Shown here one piece after another: positions 15,223 through 26,964 of a stretch of 64,000 nucleotides of DNA. The position numbers were made by a program, and so were the translations under genes. The stretch is from contig OX442314.1 in assembly GCA_949358305.1 (NCBI GenBank), positions 43,656,581 through 43,720,580 of the forward strand, in the 5' to 3' direction. The DNA is from Strigamia acuminata. Its lineage: Eukaryota; Arthropoda; Chilopoda; Geophilomorpha; Linotaeniidae. The stretch's first letter is position 1, and each line of letters starts with the position of its first letter. The notes below the pieces were generated by a model, which searched no databases, was not told where the DNA came from, and saw nothing but the letters and a program-made list of their open reading frames with translations.

Positions 15223-17356
15223 ATTTGTACAGTGTTACGTAATTTATAAACTTTTTAAATAATATAACCTTTGTGTTTGGCTCGGTACGAAACGTACAGT
15301 TAAAAATGAAGGAATAAATTTTTTTAATTAAAAAATTGTCAATTTTTGATTTTTATCAACTGTTTTTACTTTGAAATTGCAAGAGCAGATGCGCAGTCAT
15401 TTTAAATCGGCTACAAATCGTAACCACTTATTGAACATGGTTGTGTATTGCCGGTAGTTATCGAATATTTTTTAATATTTCAATAAGATTTCAAAAAAAA
15501 AAATAAAAATTAAAAGAAGAAGAAGAATGAAAACTGGCAAAAAAAATGAAAAAAAAACTAGAAATGCTCAAAGAATATCGTAAAAAGAATGAAAAATTGC
15601 CAAAAATATGGTAAAAACAATGAAAAAGGACAAAAAATATCAAAATCTCCCAAAAAATCAAAGTCACTACGAATAAAAAGCAACAAACGGCGTGAAAGCT
15701 GTATATCCCGGTTCGCCATTTTGACTCACGCCATATTGGAATGCGGCTCTGCTCTGGGCAGCGCCTAACTCTCTCTTTCTGATTCATGTAATCGCTGTAT
15801 TCTTCCTGCGTGTCGAAATGATCGGTCCTTTCTTGTTGCCCATGTCCATTCTCGTGTAATCTGCAGTCTCAGGTGCGCTGAATTCAAAAAGTTTGTCATC
15901 ACTCATCAGCAATTTTAATTTCGTCACAAAGACAAACGTCGTTTCACCAACCCGGCAGGGATAACATTCCGCATAGCTTAACTATCTTGGCGGCTGCAAT
16001 CGAATTAATTATAATAAATTATACGTGCGGATTTTGATGGTTTGAAAATTACATTTTTTCGTCGATCGCTCGATCGATCGGCGACTTGGGCGAAGGAAGC
16101 TGCTGCTCGATTGACGGTCGAGTCGAGTCGAATCGAATCGAATCGAAGCGCCCACCCTGTCCCTGTACGACTCTCTGTTCCTGAATTTTTCAGATTTATT
16201 CGTAATCATCCTGAAAAGAAATACTGTATTTTATTTATTTATTTATTTATTTATTTCTTAATTGTTTTAAATAAAAATAAAAATTTGAATTTTATATTTT
16301 TCGTTTACTTCTTTCGGTTTTTCGAAATAAGCCTAATTTCGTTGTTTCTCCCCTTACCTGGTAGTTAGTGTTGGTAAATAATCTCCAATGTCCAATGCCG
16401 TAAATGCTCTATCTCATCTTGGATTTTCTTTCCTCGGAATTATAAACTTAATTCCATCCACGATTTCATCCAACTTGATCAACGAGCATGTTTGCGAGAG
16501 GAGAGTTGCATTTTGCCAAATACTACTTGGGGTCTCGTGATCTCGTGATCTCGGATCGGGAGCAAGTGCGTGTGACGTCACGAACTATGCTTTTTCACAA
16601 ATTGGCATAGGTTAACAATGACATGTGGTTGTTAAGCCTATTTGTGTGGAGATAGAATTGTGAACTAACACCGGCACTTGATTTGAATTGAATGTTTTGT
16701 TTTGTGCAACATTATATAATAAATTATTGCATTGAATGAAATTAATCTTTTGAAAACAATTCAGATTAATAAATTTGCTAAAATTAAAATGAAAATTTGG
16801 AGGAAATGATGAAATGTGCTGATGAAATAAACGTATAAATATTTTGTATTTTCAGATTAAGATTCCAGAAAATTAGCTGGAAAATGGATAAATGGATAAG
16901 GACATGACATGAAATTGAATTTGTATTGAATTTGTGTTGAGATTTGCATTAAAGTTTTAATTAAAGTTGAATTTTTTGATTTGATTTTGATTGAATGTTT
17001 TGTGCAACATATTGCATTACATTAATTAAAAATACAATAAAATAAAATAAACTAAACAAAATGAATATATTGAATAAAAAATCTTGGCGAATAGAATAAA
17101 TTATACACAGTATTCACGATTCCATGGGAACCGAGTAACAATTGATTGCTCATCTTTGCCAGGGCTCAGCCCCGGCCAACCGTCAAACCGTCACCACGCA
17201 TCAGCAACTCTATCTCTGCAAGTTTGCAACAGTAATTAGAGAATTAACGAAATTCGAAAAAATCAATAAATTTAGAGAAAATTAGGCTTTTATTTCCAAC
17301 TTTTAAATGCTGATAAAATGTTGTGTTAAAACGTTGCAAAAGATGTCTACCGTTCT
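15223..17356 (+). other. 3' flank of unit A2, repeat of the A1 flank
   Basis: Same content as the A1 flank shifted by 5373, with AATAAA at 15313-15318. No gene seen. Confidence 0.6.
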
Positions 17357-18300
17357 GCCTCGAATAAACGCCGGGGCGTTTAATAGTTTTTCTGACTCAT
17401 CCCACCCGGCGCTTATTCAGGCCCGGCGCGTAACTGAAAAATCGCCGATTTTTCTCTAAAAATAATCATTTTTCCTTAAAAATGATCATTTTTTCATAAA
17501 ATCACCGATTTTTTCCTACAAATGATCACTTTTTTCACAAAAATCACCGATTTTTTCCGAAAAATCGCCGATTGTTCTTTAAAAATGGTCATTTTTCCTT
17601 AAAAATGGTCATTTTTCCTTAAAAATGGTCATTTTTCCTTAAAAATGGTCATTTTTCCTTAAAATTGGTCATTTTTCCTTAAAAATGGTCATTTTTTCAT
17701 AAAATTACCGATTTTTTCCTAAAAATGATCACTTTTTCCTAAAAAATCACCGATTTCTTTTTAAAAATGATCATTTTTTCATAAAAATCACCGATTTTTT
17801 TCCTACAAATGATCACTTTTTTCATAAAAATCACCGATTTTTTCCTAAAAATCGCCGATTTTTCTCTAAAAATGGTCATTTTTCCTTAAAATTGGTCATT
17901 TTTCCTTAAAAATGGTCATTTTTTCATAAAATCACCGATTTTTTATTAAAAATAATCACTTTTTTCTAAAAAATCACCGATTTCTTTTTAAAAATGATCA
18001 TTTTTTCATAAAAATCAACGATTTTCCCTAAACATGATCATTTTTTGCTCAAAAATTATCATTTTTTTTTCAAAAATTATTATTTTTTCGTAAAAATTAT
18101 CATTTTTTCGTAAAAATTATCATTTTTTCGTAAAAATTATCATTTTTTCGTAAAAATTATCATTTTTTCGTAAAAACCACCGATTTTTCCTAAAAATCAC
18201 CGATTTTCCCTAAACATGATCATTTTTTGCTCAAAAATTATCATTTTTTCGTAAAAATCAGTGACGTTTTGAGACCCGGCGTTTATTCGGGGCCGGCGAC
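17357..18300 (+). mobile_element. inverted-end minisatellite element, unit A2
   Basis: Copy of the element at 11984-12927, ending just before the A2/A3 junction at 18312. The minisatellite part is 17435-18268 with the same unit order, so the array expanded by duplicating whole units, not by independent minisatellite growth. Confidence 0.5.
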
Positions 18301-18311
18301 AATTGCTGAAA

Positions 18312-20595
18312 TGCACAAAAAGGCATCCAAGGTTCTAGAAGCCGTTATTGTGGCCATGATAACCGCAACGGTGGGATTCGTATCAATATACCTGCTAAAT
18401 GACTGCCAACAAATAGGACAAGATCCCACAAATTTTCCAACTCAGGTATATCACCTAAATGATTTCTAAAATTAACAATTTGCAACAAACTTGCAACATT
18501 TTTTTCTCCAGTTCTACTGCGGAGACGGCGAATACAACGCCGTAGCTGCCCTTTGGTTCCAAACACCGGAAGCGAGTGTCAGAAGTCTGTTCCACGACCC
18601 AGGCCGTAAGTTCTCTCATTAAACGATTGGCTGGTTATGATACATATCTCTGTTTACTTTCTTCTAGGTTCACATAAACCACTTTCATTAGCAATATTCT
18701 TTGTTTTGTACTTCCTTCTGTCGTGCTGCACTTACGGCTTAGGGATTCCTAGCGGCCTTTTCATCCCATCCTTATTAACGGGTGCAGCTTGGGGTCGGTT
18801 AGTAGGAATAATATTGCAAGTTTGGAACCCTTCGCTTGTGAGTACTTGCTAATTATTACTCTTAAGACAGAAATGTATGTTTAGAAATTTGTATTTTGCT
18901 TCAACAGAATATGCCTGGAAAGTATGCGCTTGTAGGAGCTGCAGCTCAGCTTGGGGGAGTCGTGCGAATGACTCTTAGTCTGACAGTAATAATGATCGAA
19001 GCAACTGGTAATATAACCTTTGGTTTGCCGCTCATGATCGTGGTAGTGACTGCAAAATGGGTTGGTGATTATTTTAACGAGGTAACAAAACATCCGATGC
19101 ATTCAAACTTCCAACTTCAATTATCTTCTTAAATCATTTAAAGAAGTAGGGAAAAATATGAAACGAAATTATTTCTGTAATCTGTTTTAGGGTATTTATG
19201 ACATGCACATTCATCTCGCCAACGTACCGCTTTTAACTTGGGAACCGCCGCCATTGGTACACAATATCTATGCAAGGTAAATAAATATACAGAAAAATTA
19301 TACACAGTCGATTTATAACGAATCGCGATATAACAAATACCTAAAAATGGTTGGCGAGCCATAGAACGGCATGTTAAAAAAAAATTCAATATTCTCGTTA
19401 TAACGAATCGATTTTTTGGGTACTTTGCAATTTGTTATAACGAGTTTCGACTTATATCGATCATTTAGATTTTATATATGAATTTAAATTTAACTTACCA
19501 TAAATTTAATTTAAACAGCGAAGTAATGAGTCATCCTGTGATAGCCTTTGAAGGAGTAGTAAAAGTCGGCAATGTTGTTAAAGTTCTGCTAGAGGAAACT
19601 CACAACGGATTTCCAATCGTTCAGCCGACTTTGGTCGATTCAGTAAATTAATTTTCATTTCATTTAATGCGAATAATTACCGTAAACTTTTTTTTAATTT
19701 TTAAATTTAGTCTAGCAACATGGAAGGACACTACGGAGGCATGATTCTTCGGTCACAATTAATAACGCTTCTGCAAGCAAGGGTAATGGGATTGCACAGC
19801 TCTGAATACAAACTTGAACCAAGGATAACATGTACACATATCCACGATTTATTTCCTATTGATTCGTTGTTTTGTGCGCTGATTGGATGACTGCAGTCTC
19901 GTTTCATGCATTGCTTGCCAATAAGAATGTTTGTTACTCGTTGTAATCCCAGAATACAGTGCATGTGGATGATGTCCAATTGTCCATGTTATCCTTTATT
20001 CATGATACAAATCAAACATTTTTGTTACCCGCCCCACATTCAACGCACAGTTTAAGAAGCCCTGCTCTTGTCGATTTCCATTAACGATTGATTTCCATAC
20101 CCAAATTCAGGCTTTCATTGAACTCGAAGACGGCGTCAACAACAAACCAATCACCTTGGAGAATTTTAGGGCAAATTATCCGGTTACACCGTCAATAGAA
20201 GTATAAATATACAATTTCATTAAAAAAGAAAAAAAACCTTTTTTATGATTATTAATTTTTACTTGTAGGATGTGATTGAAAAATTGAAACCGGGAGATGA
20301 TAATTACTACATAGATTTACATCCGTACATCAACCCTGCGGCCCATGTCGTTTTAGCGGTAATAAATGGTAATTTTTTAACGAATTATACTAACTCCAGG
20401 GTCTATTTTGCGCAGTCGGCATCGCTACCGAGGATATTCACTCTCTTCCGCGGGTTGGGATTGCGGCATTTGACTGTCGTTACAGAACGCAACGAAGTGA
20501 TAGGAATAGTGACGAGGAAAGATTTGGCTCGCTACAGAATGAGCACAAAGGGAGGACAAGCGGCTTTAGAAGAATTACAAATTTCTATGGGTTAA
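18312..20595 (+). pseudogene. CLCN7: 5'-truncated ClC-7 copy, unit A3
   Basis: Same exon structure as the A2 copy (+5373): starts with the junction ATG at 18311, keeps all splice sites and both derived residues (Ala327, Cys419), and stops at TAA 20593-20595. Its coding exons read the same as A2. Confidence 0.85.
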
Positions 20596-22746
20596 ATTTG
20601 TACAGTGTTACGTAATTTATAAACTTTTTAAATAATATAACCTTTGTGTTTGGCTCGGTACGAAACGTACAGTTAAAAATGAAGGAATAAATTTTTTTAA
20701 TTAAAAAATTGTCAATTTTTGATTTTTATCAACTGTTTTTACTTTGAAATTGCAAGAGCAGATGCGCAGTCATTTTAAATCGGCTACAAATCGTAACCAC
20801 TTATTGAACATGGTTGTGTATTGCCGGTAGTTATCGAATATTTTTTAATATTTCAATAAGATTTCAAAAAAAAAAATAAAAATTAAAAGAAGAAGAAGAA
20901 TGAAAACTGGCAAAAAAAATGAAAAAAAAACTAGAAATGCTCAAAGAATATCGTAAAAAGAATGAAAAATTGCCAAAAATATGGTAAAAACAATGAAAAA
21001 GGACAAAAAATATCAAAATCTCCCAAAAAATCAAAGTCACTACGAATAAAAAGCAACAAACGGCGTGAAAGCTGTATATCCCGGTTCGCCATTTTGACTC
21101 ACGCCATATTGGAATGCGGCTCTGCTCTGGGCAGCGCCTAACTCTCTCTTTCTGATTCATGTAATCGCTGTATTCTTCCTGCGTGTCGAAATGATCGGTC
21201 CTTTCTTGTTGCCCATGTCCATTCTCGTGTAATCTGCAGTCTCAGGTGCGCTGAATTCAAAAAGTTTGTCATCACTCATCAGCAATTTTAATTTCGTCAC
21301 AAAGACAAACGTCGTTTCACCAACCCGGCAGGGATAACATTCCGCATAGCTTAACTATCTTGGCGGCTGCAATCGAATTAATTATAATAAATTATACGTG
21401 CGGATTTTGATGGTTTGAAAATTACATTTTTTCGTCGATCGCTCGATCGATCGGCGACTTGGGCGAAGGAAGCTGCTGCTCGATTGACGGTCGAGTCGAG
21501 TCGAATCGAATCGAATCGAAGCGCCCACCCTGTCCCTGTACGACTCTCTGTTCCTGAATTTTTCAGATTTATTCGTAATCATCCTGAAAAGAAATACTGT
21601 ATTTTATTTATTTATTTATTTATTTATTTCTTAATTGTTTTAAATAAAAATAAAAATTTGAATTTTATATTTTTCGTTTACTTCTTTCGGTTTTTCGAAA
21701 TAAGCCTAATTTCGTTGTTTCTCCCCTTACCTGGTAGTTAGTGTTGGTAAATAATCTCCAATGTCCAATGCCGTAAATGCTCTATCTCATCTTGGATTTT
21801 CTTTCCTCGGAATTATAAACTTAATTCCATCCACGATTTCATCCAACTTGATCAACGAGCATGTTTGCGAGAGGAGAGTTGCATTTTGCCAAATACTACT
21901 TGGGGTCTCGTGATCTCGTGATCTCGGATCGGGAGCAAGTGCGTGTGACGTCACGAACTATGCTTTTTCACAAATTGGCATAGGTTAACAATGACATGTG
22001 GTTGTTAAGCCTATTTGTGTGGAGATAGAATTGAAGACTAAAGAATATTGTGAACTAACACCGGCACTTGATTTGAATTGAATGTTTTGTTTTGTGCAAC
22101 ATTATATAATAAATTATTGCATTGAATGAAATTAATCTTTTGAAAATAATTCAGATTAATAAATTTGCTAAAATTAAAATGAAAATTTGGAGGAAATGAT
22201 GAAATGTGCTGATGAAATAAACGTATAAATATTTTGTATTTTCAGATTAAGATTCCAGAAAATTAGCTGGAAAATGGATAAATGGATAAGGACATGACAT
22301 GAAATTGAATTTGTATTGAATTTGTGTTGAGATTTGCATTAAAGTTTTAATTAAAGTTGAATTTTTTGATTTGATTTTGATTGAATGTTTTGTGCAACAT
22401 ATTGCATTACATTAATTAAAAATACAATAAAATAAAATAAACTAAACAAAATGAATATATTGAATAAAAAATCTTGGCGAATAGAATAAATTATACACAG
22501 TATTCACGATTCCATGGGAACCGAGTAACAATTGATTGCTCATCTTTGCCAGGGCTCAGCCCCGGCCAACCGTCAAACCGTCACCACGCATCAGCAACTC
22601 TATCTCTGCAAGTTTGCAACAGTAATTAGAGAATTAACGAAATTCGAAAAAATCAATAAATTTAGAGAAAATTAGGCTTTTATTTCCAACTTTTAAATGC
22701 TGATAAAATGTTGTGTTAAAACGTTGCAAAAGATGTCTACCGTTCT
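20596..22746 (+). other. 3' flank of unit A3 with a 17-bp insertion
   Basis: As the A1 flank, but near 22034-22050 it holds 17 extra bases (AAGACTAAAGAATATTG) and T in place of C in GAAAAYAATT (22147). The extra block is bordered by ATTG on each side, so the shorter form could have arisen by deletion between these short direct repeats. Confidence 0.6.
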
Positions 22747-23482
22747 GCCTCGAATAAACGCCGGGGCGTTTAATAGTTTTTCTGACTCATCCCACCCGGC
22801 GCTTATTCAGGCCCGGCGCGTAACTGAAAAATCGCCGATTTTTCTCTAAAAATAATCATTTTTCCTTAAAAATGATCATTTTTTCATAAAATCACCGATT
22901 TTTTCCTACAAATGATCACTTTTTTCACAAAAATCACCGATTTTTTCCGAAAAATCGCCGATTGTTCTTTAAAAATGGTCATTTTTCCTTAAAAATGGTC
23001 ATTTTTCCTTAAAAATGGTCATTTTTCCTTAAAAATGGTCATTTTTCCTTAAAATTGGTCATTTTTCCTTAAAAATGGTCATTTTTTCATAAAATTACCG
23101 ATTTTTTCCTAAAAATGATCACTTTTTCCTAAAAAATCACCGATTTCTTTTTAAAAATGATCATTTTTTCATAAAAATCACCGATTTTTTTCCTACAAAT
23201 GATCACTTTTTTCATAAAAATCACCGATTTTTTCCTAAAAATCGCCGATTTTTCTCTAAAAATGGTCATTTTTCCTTAAAATTGGTCATTTTTCCTTAAA
23301 AATGGTCATTTTTTCATAAAATCACCGATTTTTTATTAAAAATAATCACTTTTTTCTAAAAAATCACCGATTTCTTTTTAAAAATGATCATTTTTTCATA
23401 AAAATCAACGATTTTCCCTAAACATGATCATTTTTTGCTCAAAAATTATCATTTTTTTTTCAAAAATTATTATTTTTTCGTA
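22747..23482 (+). mobile_element. inverted-end minisatellite element, unit A3, cut by the gap
   Basis: The left AATAAACGCC hairpin end and most of the minisatellite are present; the sequence breaks inside the AAAAATTATCATTTTTTCGT array. This is where a short-read or low-coverage assembly would be expected to fail. Confidence 0.5.
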
Positions 23483-23682
23483 NNNNNNNNNNNNNNNNNN
23501 NNNNNNNNNNNNNNNNNNNNNNNNNNNNNNNNNNNNNNNNNNNNNNNNNNNNNNNNNNNNNNNNNNNNNNNNNNNNNNNNNNNNNNNNNNNNNNNNNNNN
23601 NNNNNNNNNNNNNNNNNNNNNNNNNNNNNNNNNNNNNNNNNNNNNNNNNNNNNNNNNNNNNNNNNNNNNNNNNNNNNNNNNN
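23483..23682. other. assembly gap, exactly 200 N
   Basis: A round-number run of N is a scaffolding placeholder, so the true distance and even the adjacency of the flanking contigs are unknown. The left side is inside ClC array unit A3, the right side inside a repeat module also present at 25368. Confidence 0.98.
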
Positions 23683-24222
23683 CGTTCATGATTGATGAAA
23701 AAGCTGTTTTCTAACTAGCTGTCCCATTGCTAGTTTTGGCGTCAGGTTTTAGCAACCTTCCGATCCGACTCTGTCGTCTGCACGACCTCCAAGACTGTTT
23801 TAGGGTTAATTTGAGTCAAATAATTCATTCTGGGGGTTGTTTTGGGTTTTTTACAAGTGTGTTTTTGTAGTTTTTATTGGTTTCAAACATTGTCAATTCT
23901 TTATACAAGTGTAACTTTCATTTCTCTGTATTTTGAGAACTTTGCATTGCAGCAAAGTTCATTTCTTGCCCCTTAATTATTGTGTAATTGTTGGTTTTGA
24001 AGCCCGTTTTTTAACAATAACTTTATTTGAAGTGCCTATTGTTTCAGGCACGTGCTTCCACGTGCCTTTTATTGTTGAGCAATTTCTTGGGCAGTTGCGC
24101 TCCTGTTGCTAGCATTGCCGCGCGTTCTCCGCGCGCGTACTCGCGTTTCGCATCACACACATTCGGATTCGATGGCCTATCGCGGCGGCACATTGTGTGG
24201 CATAGCGCGGCACGTTGCAATT
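23683..24222 (+). repeat. module X, first copy (direct repeat of 25368-25909)
   Basis: About 540 bp nearly identical to 25368-25909, with a few substitutions and a 2-bp difference in the CGCG-rich part. It begins at the gap, so its left end is unknown. It contains the hairpin GGCACGTG-CTTC-CACGTGCC near 24049-24068. Reading frames in it are not protein-like. Confidence 0.85.
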
Positions 24223-24779
24223 GCTAATGCTACGGTCGACGGCGATTCGCATGCGCTATCCGCTGCATCAAACCCCAAATACCGATAAAAAATCGCTGAA
24301 AACACTAATCCCGACCCAAAAACCGCCAAAATTACCCTCAACACACGCAACAACCTTCCACCACTTAAATTACACCGGAAAAAAACAATTTCAAACCGAA
24401 AAATCAACAAAAAAGGCCAAAAAAATATTGCAAACAAAGAGAAAAGATCAATTATCGAGGCAAATCCCCACCACAAAACAACGCATCGCCGGTATACACT
24501 TAAGCGTACAGTGCACAACACTACTGTTTATTTTCAATGATCCAATAAATAAAATTTGAAACAAAGTTGAGTGGAATTGTACGTTTCTTGTATATTAAAG
24601 TTTTTATTTTGTTTGTTTACACTTAATTTTTTTTTTCCATCATAGAATGGCGACTCGATACTTTTGTAGCTCGAATTCACTTCGTAAACGTGGTCGGTGT
24701 TCATCACGCGTCAATGCGCTCGTGCAATAGTATAGGCGCGCATACAATTTGATGCGCGCAAAACTTGCAAAACTTGCAC

Positions 24780-25255
24780 GGAATTTGGGCAATTTTTGAC
24801 AAATTTCAGCAGATTTTTGCCTGTATTTGACAAATTTCAGAAGATTTTTGCCTATATTTGACAAATTTCAGAAGATTTCCTCAATCCTCAAACATTTGCT
24901 GAAATTTCTCATAAAATTTCTAAAATTAATTGAAATTTGTCTGAAATTTGTCTGGAATTTGTCAAATATTGTCAAAAATCCGTGGAAATTTGTCAAATAC
25001 TGGCAAAAATCCATGTAAATTTGTCAAAAATTGCCATAATTCGGTGCAAATTGTGTTAGATATTGGAAAAATTTATTTTAACGCTTCCAACGCGCCAGTA
25101 AATCGCGCGTGCACACGCATGGATTTTTCGTCATAGTTGGATGCGCGCAAACCTCACGTAACTTGCGCCAAAATTTGGCAATTTTTGACAAATTTCAGCA
25201 GATTTTTGCCAGTATTTGACAAATTTCCACTGATTTTTGACAATATTTGACCCAA
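24780..25255. repeat. minisatellite of about 31 bp in both orientations, left arm
   Basis: Units with the core TTTGACAAATTTCAG...AGATTTTTGCC run forward at 24786-24880, in reverse complement at about 24920-25045, and forward again at 25170-25250. The arm therefore contains smaller inverted repeats inside the large one. The mirror array lies at about 27619-28094. Confidence 0.7.
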
Positions 25256-25367
25256 CAACTGCGCCACGTTCCAGGCGCCGGTTTAGGCATTTTAGACCCG
25301 TTTTAGACCGTTTTAGATGGCGAAAACGTTCTCTCCATCATTTTCTACCCCTGGGTGAGGTTTTCAG

Positions 25368-25909
25368 CGTTCATGATTGATGAAAAAGCTGTTTTCTAAC
25401 TAGCTGTCCCATTGCTAGTTTTGGCGTCAGGTTTTAGCAACCTTCCGATCCGACTCTGTCGTCTGCACGACCTCCAAGACTGTTTTAGGGTTAATTTGAG
25501 TCAAATAATTCATTCTGGGGGTTGTTTTGGGTTTTTTACAAGTGTGTTTTTGTAGTTTTTATTGGTTTCAAACATTGTCAATTCTTTATACAAGTGTAAC
25601 TTTCATTTCTCTGTATTTTGAGAACTTTGCATTGCAGCAAAGTTCATTTCTTGCCCCTTAATTATTGTGTAATTGTTGGTTTTCAAGCCCGTTTTTTAAC
25701 AATAACTTTATTTGAAGTGCCTATTGTTTCAGGCACGTGCTTCCACGTGCCTTTTATTGTTGAGCAATTTCTTGGGCAGTTGCGCTCCTGTTGCTAGCAT
25801 TGCCGCGCGTTCTCCGCGCGTGTACTCGCGCGTTTCGCATCACACACATTCGGGTTCGATGGCCTATCGCGGCGGCACATTGTGTGGCATAGCGCGGCAC
25901 GTTGCAATT
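25368..25909 (+). repeat. module X, second copy, inside the left palindrome arm
   Basis: Direct repeat of 23683-24222; its inverted counterpart in the right arm is 26965-27506. It sits between the minisatellite-rich outer part of the arm and the TCGAATCG-rich core. Confidence 0.85.
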
Positions 25910-26964
25910 ACGTGACGTGGCACGTTGCTGTTACGTGACGCGATAGCCAGTATTTAAGCAGGGGATTCCATCATCGTTTACACAAATGCGCATTGCAACG
26001 TGGAGGCGCATTCGAGTCCTTTTCCCAAGCGAAATCGTATTCGATTCGCTTTCGAATCGAATACGAGTTTTGTCCTTTTTCAACGCGAAATCGTATTCGA
26101 TTCGCTTTCGAATCGTATACGAGATGGTCGATGATTTTTGTTTCCCGGACTTTGATTCGTATTCGAGTTGTTACGAGTTCGTATTTTGATCGTATTCGTA
26201 TTCGAATCGAATTCGAATCGTATTCGAATCGAATACGAATCGAATTCGAGTCGTATTCGAGATGGTCGATGATTTCCACTCGCTCGTATACGCGTTGTAT
26301 ACGAGCTCGTATTTTGATCGTAATCGTAAACGAATCGTTTACAAGTCGTATACAAGTTGTATACGACGTGTATACACCTCGTATACGAACGAAGTTTGGA
26401 AAATCCACCGGATACTTACTACGACATGAAAACACATAGTAGTCACATACGTCTTATTTGGAAATTGTGTTTTCACAAACTTCGTTCGTATACGAGGTGT
26501 ATACACGTCGTATACAACTTGTATACGACTTGTAAACGATTTGTTTACGATTACGATCAAAATACGAGCTCGTATACAACGCGTATACGAGCGAGTGGAA
26601 ATCATCGACCATCTCGAATACGACTCGAATTCGATTCGTATTCGATTCGAATACGATTCGAATTCGATTCGAATACGAATACGATCAAAATACGAACTCG
26701 TAACAACTCGAATACGAATCAAAGTCCGGGAAACAAAAATCATCGACCATCTCGTATACGATTCGAAAGCGAATCGAATACGATTTCGCGTTGAAAAAGG
26801 ACAAAACTCGTATTCGATTCGAAAGCGAATCGAATACGATTTCGCTTGGGAAAAGGACTCGAATGCGCCTCCACGTTGCAATGCGCATTTGTGTAAACGA
26901 TGATGGAATCCCCTGCTTAAATACTGGCTATCGCGTCACGTAACAGCAACGTGCCACGTCACGT
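25910..26964. repeat. palindrome core: array of short ATTCGAAT / GTATAC hairpins
   Basis: The core is built of short self-complementary motifs such as TCGTATTCGATTCG (26035-26048), loop CTTT, then CGAATCGAATACGA (26053-26066), and many GTATAC, ATTCGAAT and ACGAGCTCGT steps. The central 77 bp (26399-26475) is outside the large palindrome but has its own stem, TGAAAACACA (26427-26436) with TGTGTTTTCA (26466-26475). Because the motif is open in all frames, it yields Arg/Ile/Ser/Glu-rich reading frames of 90-180 codons on both strands; these are by-products of the repeat. Confidence 0.7.

Noticed and set aside
24177-24559. 114-codon frames on both strands at the outer end of the left palindrome arm
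   Set aside because: They run into each other's complement and into repeat ends; frameshifted in the mirror copy near 28353-28652.
25971-26903. Reading frames of 90-180 codons on both strands in the palindrome core
   Set aside because: They mirror each other across the centre and are rich in Arg, Ile, Ser and Glu only because TCGAAT/ATTCGA repeats lack stops in several frames.
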